NCBI GenBank assembly: GCA_041751935.1
Contig: JBGSIA010000027.1
Coordinates: 10,323-74,322, forward strand
Direction: 5' to 3'
Length of the DNA: 64,000 nt
From: JBBSJZ01 sp041751935
Lineage (GTDB): Bacteria; Planctomycetota; Planctomycetia; Pirellulales; Pirellulaceae
Shown: positions 1-8,130 of the stretch, in pieces
Numbering within the stretch: the stretch's first letter is position 1
Layout: each line of letters opens with the position of its first letter
Notes under the pieces: model-generated
The model's input: the letters and a program-made list of their open reading frames with translations, nothing else
Database searches by the model: none
What the model was told of the DNA's origin: nothing
Translations under genes and position numbers: made by a program

Positions 1-447
1 GACAGGCGACGTGAATTCGATCGCCCAAATCATTGGGAACTCTAGCGGCGTCAAATCCAAACAGAGGGAGCTCGCCAGATGGTATGAAAGCGACGATTCA
101 GAATTAGCCACACGCGCCACCGCGGCCACAACATCACAGTCGCATCCGCTACAGGTACATGACGTCCATAGGGGCTGGTTGGTGCACGTGGACTGGTTAT
201 TAGCAGCCTCCAAGTCAACGCCATGCATCTGGCAACAGCAAGTTACTTCTTGATCTGTCGCCTGATGTTGTGTTTCCAACGCGGCCGCGCAGCACGCGGA
301 AACCGTCGTGTCGTCATGGCAATCAAAAGTTCTCGATTCACAGCAGCAACTTCGCATCGCGGCGCTGACCGGCGAAACGCAGAGCATCATCGCCGCCAGA
401 AAGGCGATTGCTTGCGAGCTCGTTCGTGTAACACGACGTCGTTTCAT
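1..447 (-). CDS. Secreted cysteine-rich protein, C-terminus cut by window edge
   Basis: An open minus-strand frame runs from the left edge to about position 495 without a stop, with ATG at 447 (another in-frame ATG at 456). It encodes 149 residues and continues beyond the window. The first ~30 residues form a signal peptide: basic start (MKRRRVTR), hydrophobic core (AIAFLAAMMLCVS), cleavage site near PVSA. The mature part carries about 14 cysteines, several in clusters (SCCCES, SACCAA, TCCCQ, SCTCSGCDCD), then a Cys-poor stretch ending in hydrophobic/Pro residues. I do not recognise the family. The Cys clusters suggest metal binding or disulfides outside the cytoplasm; that is inference. It lies downstream of trpB with a 120-bp gap, in the place where trpA is often found, but is not trpA. 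No Shine-Dalgarno is evident. Confidence 0.7.
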   Translation of the reverse strand, partial: MKRRRVTRTSSQAIAFLAAMMLCVSPVSAAMRSCCCESRTFDCHDDTTVSACCAAALETQHQATDQEVTCCCQMHGVDLEAANNQSTCTNQPLWTSCTCSGCDCDVVAAVARVANSESSLSYHLASSLCLDLTPLEFPMIWAIEFTSPV

Positions 448-567
448 AACCGACATTCTAGTGGTCAAAGCAACGGGCGGAAGTGTTAATGTTGCTCACA
501 AATTTTCGAAAACCGTACTCTTTACGAAAACCGAATTGCGTTTGTTCACTACGAATCTCAGGGCCGT

Positions 568-1797
568 TTATCCCCAGGACTCACCGCGTAGGCGAGCAAT
601 CTCCATCGCGTCTTTATCGCCGCGACCGGACAGACAGACAACCAAATGTTGATCGCTAGACATTTCCGCAGCAATAGTGAGTGCCTTGGCGACCGCATGG
701 CTACTTTCCAGCGCCGCGATGATTCCTTCCGTTCGAGCCAGCTTGTCGAATGCCGACATGGCGTCGTCATCCCCGCACTCGATATAGTCGACACGGCCGG
801 AATCTTTCCAATAACTATGCTCTGGACCAACGCCGGGGTAATCGAGTCCAGCGCTCATCGAATGCACGTCACATGTTTGACCATCCTCGTCCTGCATCAC
901 GTAGGAATAACTACCGTGCAATACACCGGGGCGTCCAAATGACAACGGCGAAGCATGATCGCCTGGTTGGCTGCTGCGACCTCCAGCCTCGACACCGACC
1001 ATTCGTACGCCGTCATCTTCCACAAACGGATAGAACATACCGGCCGCGTTACTACCGCCACCCACACATGCGACGACGCACTGGGGAAGTCGTCCGAAGG
1101 AGTCAATGCACTGCTCGCGAGTCTCGCGGCCAATGACACTCTGAAAGTCTCGCACCATCATTGGGAACGGATGCGGACCAATCACACTGCCGATGATGTA
1201 GTGAGTATTCTCGACCGACGACATCCAATCTCGCATCGCTTCGTTTACTGCATCGCGAAGTGTTCGCGAACCGCTTTCAACAGGAAATATTTCCGCACCG
1301 AGCAACCGCATGCTGAACACATTCGGTTTTTGCCGCCGAATATCTTCGCTGCCCATGTAAACCCGACAAGGCAAGCCAAAATGGGCACAAGCCGTCGCCG
1401 AGGCCACACCATGTTGTCCAGCGCCGGTTTCCGCGATCACTCGCGTTTTACCCATTCGCAACGTTAGCAAGGCTTGACCGATCGTGTTGTTGATCTTGTG
1501 CGCCCCAGTATGATTAACGTCTTCTCGCTTGAGCCAAATCTGGGCACCTCCAGCAACCTCCGTGAGTCGACGGGCGTGGTAGAGTGGACTGGGACGACCA
1601 ACAAATGTCTTCAGCAGCAACGTCAGTTCACGCTGAAACTGGGCGTCTTTCTTCGCCCGTTCGTATTCTTCAGCAAGTTGGTCCAATGCCCTGGTCAGTG
1701 TTTCAGGAACAAAACGGCCTCCGTAGTCACCGAAACGCCCACGAGCGTCAGGTACGGAAGCGGAGGCATGCGATGCGGCGGATGCGGTATTCATCAA
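568..1797 (-). CDS. trpB: Tryptophan synthase beta chain
   Basis: 409 residues, normal for TrpB. It joins indole and serine to give tryptophan, using PLP in the cytoplasm. The PLP lysine is K101 in the motif NHTGAHKINN; the substrate loop AETGAGQHG and the phosphate-binding glycine-rich segment VGGGSNAAG are intact, as is the N-terminal GDYGGRFVPETL typical of the TrpB1 type. The first ~18 residues are a Ala/Ser-rich extension; ATG at 1797 is followed by another ATG. No trpA or other trp gene adjoins it: downstream is a secreted Cys-rich gene and upstream mutM is divergent. The alpha subunit must be encoded outside the window. Confidence 0.97.
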   Translation of the reverse strand: MMNTASAASHASASVPDARGRFGDYGGRFVPETLTRALDQLAEEYERAKKDAQFQRELTLLLKTFVGRPSPLYHARRLTEVAGGAQIWLKREDVNHTGAHKINNTIGQALLTLRMGKTRVIAETGAGQHGVASATACAHFGLPCRVYMGSEDIRRQKPNVFSMRLLGAEIFPVESGSRTLRDAVNEAMRDWMSSVENTHYIIGSVIGPHPFPMMVRDFQSVIGRETREQCIDSFGRLPQCVVACVGGGSNAAGMFYPFVEDDGVRMVGVEAGGRSSQPGDHASPLSFGRPGVLHGSYSYVMQDEDGQTCDVHSMSAGLDYPGVGPEHSYWKDSGRVDYIECGDDDAMSAFDKLARTEGIIAALESSHAVAKALTIAAEMSSDQHLVVCLSGRGDKDAMEIARLRGESWG

Positions 1798-2040
1798 CGA
1801 AATAACTCGATACTTTGCTAACGGGTGTTGAAACCTACGAGACGATTCTCACTACATCTTTCCGTGCGGTCAACGTGAAGCACACCACCAACTCCATTTC
1901 GAATCGAGAATTGCGGTGCCGCAGGACGCATCGGCCAATCATTGACCGAAATTCCTCCAGCGGCAAAACTCTTTTGGGCCAAGAATCCCCATAACGACTG
2001 CTCAACAAGCCGAATCCAGCAAATTGAAGTAGCAACCAGG

Positions 2041-2877
2041 ATGCCTGAACTACCCGAAGTCGAAACCATGCGCCGTGGGCTGCTTCCGGTGGTTGGTCAC
2101 TGCATCGTGGAAGTGGCGTTGCCGCCATGCGATCGCAGACCGATCGCCATCACTCCACCCTACCCAGTGCTGGCGCGGCGACTTCGCGGAAAACGAATTT
2201 CCGGAATCAGTCGACTCGGTAAACGCGTCCTGATCGAACTGGATAACGGTTCTGCGATCGTCATCGAACCAAGGATGACAGGTTTGGTATTGCTGGCTGA
2301 GCCCCCGACCAGCGAGCATTTACGATTGCGACTTGTTCTCGATGGCGGCGAACCAAATGAAGTTCTGTTTTGGGACCGGCGTGGATTGGGAACCGTTAGC
2401 CTGCTCTCGGCCGACGACTTGCAACACTCACTGCGAAAGCGGATTGGTCCTGACGCATTGCTGATTACCGCCGAGGAGCTTTCTACAAAACTGGGAGACA
2501 GTCGGCGTCCGATCAAGCCAGCGTTACTGGATCAACGACATGTCGCTGGTATCGGTAACTTGTATGCTGCCGAGATTTTATTCCTTGCCCGTGTCGACCC
2601 CCGCTCTCGTTGTGACAAGTTGACGCGTCCCCAGTGGTCACGAATTCAAGCCGCTATCATCGAAGTACTGGAAGCGGCGATCTTGCACGAAGGCAGCACG
2701 CTCAGTGACGGTACGTATCGCAATGCACTGAACATCGCCGGTGGTTACCAAAACTATCATCGAGTGTACGATCGAGCGGGCGAGATTTGTCCTCGCTGTG
2801 CCAGGAAGGAAATTCGTCGCATCGTACAGGCGGGACGAAGCACGTTCTTCTGTCCTGCGTGCCAAACGCGGCGATGA
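2041..2877 (+). CDS. mutM: Formamidopyrimidine-DNA glycosylase (Fpg/MutM)
   Basis: 278 residues. Base-excision repair glycosylase/AP lyase acting on 8-oxoguanine and formamidopyrimidines. I chose ATG 2041 because it gives the family N-terminus MPELPEVET, whose Pro2 and Glu3 are catalytic after Met removal; the frame is open 99 bp further upstream but would bury these residues. The conserved Lys in RLGKRVL, the H2TH region (ALLDQRHVAGIGNLYAAE) and the C-terminal zinc finger (CPRC ... AGRSTFFCPAC) are all present, so the enzyme looks complete. It is divergent from trpB across a 243-bp gap. Confidence 0.96.
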   Translation: MPELPEVETMRRGLLPVVGHCIVEVALPPCDRRPIAITPPYPVLARRLRGKRISGISRLGKRVLIELDNGSAIVIEPRMTGLVLLAEPPTSEHLRLRLVLDGGEPNEVLFWDRRGLGTVSLLSADDLQHSLRKRIGPDALLITAEELSTKLGDSRRPIKPALLDQRHVAGIGNLYAAEILFLARVDPRSRCDKLTRPQWSRIQAAIIEVLEAAILHEGSTLSDGTYRNALNIAGGYQNYHRVYDRAGEICPRCARKEIRRIVQAGRSTFFCPACQTRR

Positions 2878-3078
2878 ATTACCAATATGCAGTGAATTAC
2901 CAACACGCCGTTTGCAAGAGCCATGCCATCCCAACCAGGTTGCGAAAACGATCCAATTCCTGGTGGAGTTACATGAATCTCACCAGAGTACCTAGACGTG
3001 AACAGCCCAAAGGAACGCAAAAAGCGTCGAAAGCATAGCTTTTTGGTATTCGCCCGAGCGATTTGACTGCGGTACAAT

Positions 3079-4257
3079 ATGGCTATGAAAAACGTTCGCC
3101 CGCAATATTCGACTGACCCCGCTAACCTCACGTCCACTCAGCGTCATCCGAATTTTCTGGAGTTGGGTAGCCGCTGCCAGCCATTGATCGGTCGCGATGC
3201 AATTACGTCTACACGAAATACGCCTACACGCCGAGACTGGCTCAAAACGGCGGCGGTGTTGTCGACCGGGTTTGGGCTCGGTTCGATTTCTAGGCCGGCT
3301 GCTGCAGCCCGCGACCCGCGATGGAATGATGCGGTCGAGAAGGGACTCAATTGGCTCTCGCGAACTCAGTCGTCTCGGGGCCAGTGGAATACACAAGTCT
3401 ATCCCACGGCGATGGCCGCTCTCGCAGGCACGGCGCTGATTGGCAGCGGTTCCACGACGACCCAGGGCCCATACGCGAGAGAAATAGCGAGGGCCGCCGA
3501 CTTCATCATTTCTAAGAGTCGCGATAACGGTTTGATCGGTGATCCGCAAACGGATTCACGTTACACGTATGGTCACGGATTTTCGATGTTGTTCCTTTCG
3601 CAAGTGCTTGGCGAAGAGGGACTGGTTGATCGTCGTGAAGAACTCGTCCAAGTCTTGACGAAAGCCGTCGAGTTCAGTGGCAACGCTCAAACAGCTGCCG
3701 GAGGCTGGGGCTATGTCTCGGCGCGAGAGGGTAACGATTTCGATGAGGGCTCGACGACGATCACGCAAGTTCAAGGGCTGCGGGGTTGTCGCAACGCTGG
3801 CATCCCAGTCAGCAGCGAGATTATTGAGAAAGCCAAAGCCTATATCTATGAGTGCCAAAATCCAGACGGCGGCATTAGTTACAGTAGCCGCCAGAAAGGT
3901 AGCAGTCGCCCGGCAATCACGGCGGCCGCCCTTGCCGCGTTGTACAATGCCGGCGACTACGACAGTGAACAGGTGCCCGAGATGTGGGCCTACGCCAAAG
4001 ACTCGCTGCACGACATCAGCGATGCGGCACGCGCGTTTGGTCATTGGCACTACACGTATCTGTACTACAGCCAAGTCGCGTATCGCCAAGGTGACGAATT
4101 GTGGCAGCCGTTCCGCGATCGGCTTTATGATCGTATCGTCAGCGAACAAAGACCGGACGGTTATTGGGAGGGCCAAATTCATAGTGTCTATGTCACAGCA
4201 TGCAATCTGATCATGCTGCAACTGGACCGTGGTTACCTGCCGATCTACCAACGGTAA
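3079..4257 (+). CDS. Exported prenyltransferase/squalene-oxidase-repeat (toroid) protein
   Basis: 392 residues (start 3079, or ATG 3085). Residues ~50-77 form a Tat-like signal: TRRDW, then hydrophobic TAAVLSTGFGLGSI, then PAAA cleavage site; the ~49 residues before it are long for a signal and the true start may lie further in. The mature part repeats helical hairpins with QNPDGGISY, GGWGYV and QRPDGYWEG signatures typical of the squalene cyclase/prenyltransferase alpha-alpha toroid fold. Planctomycetes have many secreted proteins with this fold and no assigned reaction. The DxDD motif of class II cyclases is not seen, so I do not call it a cyclase. Stands alone between mutM and an oxidoreductase. 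Confidence 0.8.
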   Translation: MAMKNVRPQYSTDPANLTSTQRHPNFLELGSRCQPLIGRDAITSTRNTPTRRDWLKTAAVLSTGFGLGSISRPAAAARDPRWNDAVEKGLNWLSRTQSSRGQWNTQVYPTAMAALAGTALIGSGSTTTQGPYAREIARAADFIISKSRDNGLIGDPQTDSRYTYGHGFSMLFLSQVLGEEGLVDRREELVQVLTKAVEFSGNAQTAAGGWGYVSAREGNDFDEGSTTITQVQGLRGCRNAGIPVSSEIIEKAKAYIYECQNPDGGISYSSRQKGSSRPAITAAALAALYNAGDYDSEQVPEMWAYAKDSLHDISDAARAFGHWHYTYLYYSQVAYRQGDELWQPFRDRLYDRIVSEQRPDGYWEGQIHSVYVTACNLIMLQLDRGYLPIYQR

Positions 4258-4334
4258 TGTGAAATCGATCACTTGCCGTACGGGTCCATTATTCAGTTAG
4301 GTCCTTTCGGTGAGGCCCGTTCAACGAGGTTCCT

Positions 4335-5309
4335 GTGCGTTGCTTTTATGTTCACGAAGCCGATGGGCGGTTAAGTCGCAATGTAACCGATCGTCCCGAC
4401 ACCGAGTTGCCGATGGGTGATGTAACGATCGGGGTCGAATACTCAAGCCTGAACTACAAGGACGCATTGGCAGCGACAGGTAACAAGGCGATCGCACCGA
4501 TCTTTCCTCACGTGCCGGGAATCGATGCCGCCGGTGTCGTCATCGAGGGAACCCAAGCATTCGCCGAGGGCACGAAAGTCATCGTGACGGGCTACGATCT
4601 CGGTGGGAAACGCTGGGGTGGTTGGTCCGAGCGAATTCGCGTCCCAGAAGAATGGTTGGTGAAGCTGCCCAGCACACTGTCGACTCGGGAGGCAATGATT
4701 CTGGGAACCGCTGGATTTACCGCTGCTCAATGTGTACGCGAACTCGTCCGCAATGAAGTTCCTACCGATGGTAAGCCGGTCGTGGTTACCGGTGCGACTG
4801 GTGGAGTCGGTTGCTTGGCAATTCAGTTATTGTCTCGCCTCGGTTATCAAGTCATTGCGGTAACAGGAAAACCGCACGAGACCGCGTGGCTTAAGTCACT
4901 TGGAGCGAGTGAGGTCGTTTCTAGAAACACACTTGATGGAGATGCTTCACGTCCATTGTTGGCGGCTCGCTTTGCCGCAGCGATTGACACCGTCGGCGGA
5001 TCAATGCTCGAAACCTTGCTCAAGTGTGTTGACGTCAACGGATGTGTTGCGGCTTGTGGGATGGTTGCGGGCACTGAGCTGAGCATGACCGTCTATCCCT
5101 TCATTCTGCGAGGAGTCCGCTTGGCGGGTATTACTTCCGCACTTTGCCCAATGCCCGAACGACAGAGAATTTGGCAACGATTAGCAGTTGAGTGGAAACT
5201 TCAATCGCTTGAGGCAATTGTGACTGAAGTAGAACTCGACCAACTCAACCCAAAGATCGATGATATCCTGGTTGGTAATATTCGTGGACGAGTTTTGGTC
5301 CGCATCTAA
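4335..5309 (+). CDS. YhdH/YhfP (AcuI-type) quinone oxidoreductase
   Basis: 324 residues from a GTG start at 4335. Zinc-free medium-chain dehydrogenase/reductase. The N-terminal domain has SSLNYKDALAATG and PGIDAAGVV; the Rossmann domain has VVVTGATGGVGCLAIQLL with the NADP(H)-binding glycines. These are the hallmarks of the YhdH/AcuI family, whose characterised members reduce acryloyl-CoA to propionyl-CoA with NADPH. Length and motifs match, but the substrate here is inferred only from family. It follows the toroid gene by 77 bp on the same strand and converges on the next gene with a 5-bp gap. Confidence 0.88.
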   Translation: MRCFYVHEADGRLSRNVTDRPDTELPMGDVTIGVEYSSLNYKDALAATGNKAIAPIFPHVPGIDAAGVVIEGTQAFAEGTKVIVTGYDLGGKRWGGWSERIRVPEEWLVKLPSTLSTREAMILGTAGFTAAQCVRELVRNEVPTDGKPVVVTGATGGVGCLAIQLLSRLGYQVIAVTGKPHETAWLKSLGASEVVSRNTLDGDASRPLLAARFAAAIDTVGGSMLETLLKCVDVNGCVAACGMVAGTELSMTVYPFILRGVRLAGITSALCPMPERQRIWQRLAVEWKLQSLEAIVTEVELDQLNPKIDDILVGNIRGRVLVRI

Positions 5310-5314
5310 GTTGA

Positions 5315-5896
5315 TCAGATTGAGATCGGCGTCGTGAACTCAACGGAGTAAGTGATCGTGGGCTGCGCTTCTTTGTTCAGTGTTACTTGCGGTGAATCAT
5401 CATCAACCGACTCGAATCGAGTGGCGGAGTTCGCGGTCTTCAGCAATTCATCCATATCCATGTGAATCGACTCGATTAACTGCTCATCGGTTTCGAGGGG
5501 AGCAATGTTTTGAGGCTGAGGCTCGCGCACTCGTAACCCGTGCTCGTCGGCGAAGGTACCGCCACGTGTCTCGGCAAGCGCGATGCTAAAAAGTTGGTCA
5601 GCGAGTATTTCGATTCGGCGCGCCATGGGCTCCAAGACTCGGGTCGCAGTGAAGAGCAAACTGGCCCATATCAGGGCTGTGAATGCAAAACCAGGTTGCC
5701 CCAAGACCGTTAATGTCGCGATGATCACCAGCGCGATGCGATAGCGTCGGCGAAATCGGCGATGGGGTTCGGTCATGCAGTAACGAAGTTGAAGTTCCAT
5801 GTTCGCCGGTGCTCGCCATTGTCGATGCGGAGAAAAGTGTGCGGTGGCTAACTCTTCCCCAGAGGCCTGAAAACCTCGTTTCCAAGAGGACGCCAT
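5315..5896 (-). CDS. Hypothetical membrane protein
   Basis: 193 residues from ATG 5896; the frame is open to a GTG at 5938. Basic N-terminal half (HRRFRRRYR) followed by one or two hydrophobic segments (ALVIIATLTVLG and AFTALIWASLLFTATRVLE) and a soluble acidic tail of ~100 residues ending in a beta-type stretch (PTITYSVEFTTPISI). I do not recognise the family. It lies 74 bp or less downstream of the HTTM gene on the same strand and could be the last gene of that operon. Start choice is uncertain because no good ribosome-binding site precedes either codon. Confidence 0.6.
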   Translation of the reverse strand: MASSWKRGFQASGEELATAHFSPHRQWRAPANMELQLRYCMTEPHRRFRRRYRIALVIIATLTVLGQPGFAFTALIWASLLFTATRVLEPMARRIEILADQLFSIALAETRGGTFADEHGLRVREPQPQNIAPLETDEQLIESIHMDMDELLKTANSATRFESVDDDSPQVTLNKEAQPTITYSVEFTTPISI

Positions 5897-5970
5897 TTGA
5901 AACCTAGCTCGAAAACGTCCAGGCGGCGGCCAAACCACGGCGAGAAAATTTAAGTTTTTATTTCAGCCCC

Positions 5971-7221
5971 CTAGGCGACTGGATCGTCGCCAGGTGATTC
6001 TCGTTTGGACAACTTGCGTTCGCGGCGATCAAGCTCTTTGGCTCGCTTGGCCACCGCCTTCTCCCTTTCCTTAAGGGCCAAGTATCGTCTGCGAACTTTG
6101 CGACCCGCAGCACGTACTTTATCCGCTTGATGCTGCAGTTTGGTCGCATCGAGAGTTTCGACAAGATCCGACTCGGACAAATCTGGCTCGGCGGAGTCGT
6201 CCAGTTCTGAATCAACTGCATCCTGCTCATCGCCTTCATCATCGCTTTGTCGACAAACCAACCGGCTGATCCATGCCGGTTCGATAAAGATCGCGTTGGC
6301 ACAAATCATTGCCAGCCCGAAAGTGGTCATTCCCATAAACAAGGCGATCCCACCATGAACGGCAAACGCCAGAAACAGGGTCAGGGGACGCAGCAGACGC
6401 GGCCAAATCAAAAAGCAATAAAACACTTCCCAGAACAACGTCACATGCGTGAGCAGTGAGAACACTCGCGGATATCGCGCAAGCCATGTCATGTCGAGCG
6501 ATTGGTACTCGTAATTTCCGACCGCAAACCACATCGCGGTTCCATCCCACCAGGACTGGCCACGAGCCTTCGCCAAACCACCGAACAAATAGATGACGCA
6601 AAGATGCAATTGTAGCAGTCGCGTGGCGATATTCGCAGCAACACTGGGGGTGGTGTCGGGAAACAACCAACGCAGTTTTCGACTGGTATCAAGCTTGTCA
6701 CCCAAACGCCCACGGATGCGACGGTCGACTGAAAAATAGGCTCCGCAAGGTGCAATCGATAGATACATCGCCATGTAGGTAATGATTTGATCGAGTCCGA
6801 ACAGCGAACCTGTCAAGCGATGGATATAGACTAACTGAATTAACCAGGTAATCGGCGCGGTGATGCGTGTGCAAAAGCCGATGGTGAACGCGAACGTAAC
6901 CAGGATCGCAAGCAGATGGTGCAACCACAGCAACACGCTGCTTTCGATATACCAAAGGTAACTGCGTCCCCAATCGGATTCGCCAAACCTTCCGTCGTGT
7001 AACGATTGTGCTAACTCTGGATTGACCCAAGCCTGAGGTCCAATGAACGACATTAAGTCGGTGGCCAACACCAAGTGCGAATACAACAAGAACATGCCCG
7101 TTGTTATACGCAGCACAGACACCATGTACGGACTGCGCGGTGTGAACCAAAACCGATCCCATAAGTGGAACCAGCCGCTGGTCCAGTTTTGGACCTCTGA
7201 GAGTGGGGCAGCAAATTTCAT
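5971..7221 (-). CDS. HTTM-domain membrane protein (vitamin K gamma-carboxylase-like)
   Basis: 416 residues. Residues ~20-330 form a multi-pass domain of the HTTM/VKG_Carbox type: WDRFWFTPRSPYMVSVLRI at the start, LLWLHHLLAILVTFAFTIG, then several more hydrophobic helices with a central motif HLCVIYLFGGLAKARGQSWWDGTA that is characteristic of the family. The C-terminal ~90 residues are soluble: an acidic linker and then a strongly charged predicted coiled coil (KEREKAVAKRAKELDRRERK). Eukaryotic relatives carboxylate glutamate, but most bacterial HTTM proteins have no known substrate. Its ATG overlaps the TGA of the upstream gene (ATGA, 7218-7221), so the two are translationally coupled and probably work together. 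Confidence 0.85.
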   Translation of the reverse strand: MKFAAPLSEVQNWTSGWFHLWDRFWFTPRSPYMVSVLRITTGMFLLYSHLVLATDLMSFIGPQAWVNPELAQSLHDGRFGESDWGRSYLWYIESSVLLWLHHLLAILVTFAFTIGFCTRITAPITWLIQLVYIHRLTGSLFGLDQIITYMAMYLSIAPCGAYFSVDRRIRGRLGDKLDTSRKLRWLFPDTTPSVAANIATRLLQLHLCVIYLFGGLAKARGQSWWDGTAMWFAVGNYEYQSLDMTWLARYPRVFSLLTHVTLFWEVFYCFLIWPRLLRPLTLFLAFAVHGGIALFMGMTTFGLAMICANAIFIEPAWISRLVCRQSDDEGDEQDAVDSELDDSAEPDLSESDLVETLDATKLQHQADKVRAAGRKVRRRYLALKEREKAVAKRAKELDRRERKLSKRESPGDDPVA

Positions 7222-8027
7222 TCAGATGCCTGGCGCGGTAGCGTTTGGATGTTGGACTCCGAACTGTCATCGGACTCGGGCTCAGGCACACCGTCGGCAG
7301 GAATGACTTCAGGTTCACGCGGAACATTGTCGGAATCAATTTCGAGCGGACGATCTTCAAGTACTCCATAGAAGCGATCGTCTGTCAGCGCCAACGGCTG
7401 CTCGATAAATTCAATGAACGATGGGATTCGATGTTCAAGTCGCAACATTCCCGGTGCGCTGTTACTGGCATATCGGTGCTGCAAGTGGTCCGCATAGGAC
7501 TTGCGTAAAAACTCGTATCGTGCTCGTGCGCCCGCCCATTGCCGAGCCTCCACTGGTGCCAATTGAATCAATTCCTGCGGCGGCCCCGGTGGTTGATAAA
7601 CGTCGTGCAAGAATTCCGTCAACATAAAATGACGGTGATACAGTAACCTGGGCCACTGCTGGTCACGATCGGGATACCGCCGCTCCACTCGCTTGCCGGA
7701 CGCGTCGACGTATTGGATTTGCAACAGATGGCTGGGGCCGGGATCGGGTGCAAAAAACGCATATCCACGGTTCAGATACAATACTTCACCGTAGCGACGG
7801 ACGGGCTCCAACATCGTGCGTACCGATGGCGAACTACCCAAAGGCCCCTGAGTCTGGAATGCCAGAGGTGGCGCAAGGATTGCCCACAAATGGATGAGGA
7901 TCAGGACGCTAAGAAATGCACGCTTGGCGCGAGAAAACGACGGATCGTTGACCGTATGGCCAGCTAAATCGGTTGATGACGTACTATGGTCATGTGGTGT
8001 CACGGCTTCGTTTTTCATCCTGTCCAA
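7218..8027 (-). CDS. Membrane-anchored HTTM partner protein, function unknown
   Basis: 269 residues, one hydrophobic segment at ~37-57 (FLSVLILIHLWAILAPPLAF) after a ~35-residue cytoplasmic start, then a soluble domain presumably outside. Notable segments are YLNRGYAFFAPDPGPSHLL and QQWPRLLYHRHFMLTEFL. The tail is acidic and Pro-rich. I know no enzymatic family for it. The 4-bp stop/start overlap with the HTTM gene indicates an obligate pair. It is separated from the upstream TIGR03000 gene by a terminator, so its promoter should lie at roughly 8028-8068. Confidence 0.75.
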   Translation of the reverse strand: MDRMKNEAVTPHDHSTSSTDLAGHTVNDPSFSRAKRAFLSVLILIHLWAILAPPLAFQTQGPLGSSPSVRTMLEPVRRYGEVLYLNRGYAFFAPDPGPSHLLQIQYVDASGKRVERRYPDRDQQWPRLLYHRHFMLTEFLHDVYQPPGPPQELIQLAPVEARQWAGARARYEFLRKSYADHLQHRYASNSAPGMLRLEHRIPSFIEFIEQPLALTDDRFYGVLEDRPLEIDSDNVPREPEVIPADGVPEPESDDSSESNIQTLPRQASE

Positions 8028-8068
8028 TCGTAACTAAATTAACTACTAATGCGGCAATGTATAGCGAC

Positions 8069-8100
8069 AAAAAAAGCCGCGGCCCTTTCGAGCCGCGGCT
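8069..8100 (-). terminator. Rho-independent terminator of the TIGR03000 gene
   Basis: A perfect 9-bp inverted repeat (AGCCGCGGC at 8075-8083, GCCGCGGCT at 8092-8100) with an 8-nt loop. Read on the minus strand it is followed by a run of seven T. It sits 30 bp past the stop of the TIGR03000 gene and ends that transcript before the HTTM pair. Confidence 0.9.
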
Positions 8101-8130
8101 ACATCTTGAATATAAACCGCTCAGTCTTGA

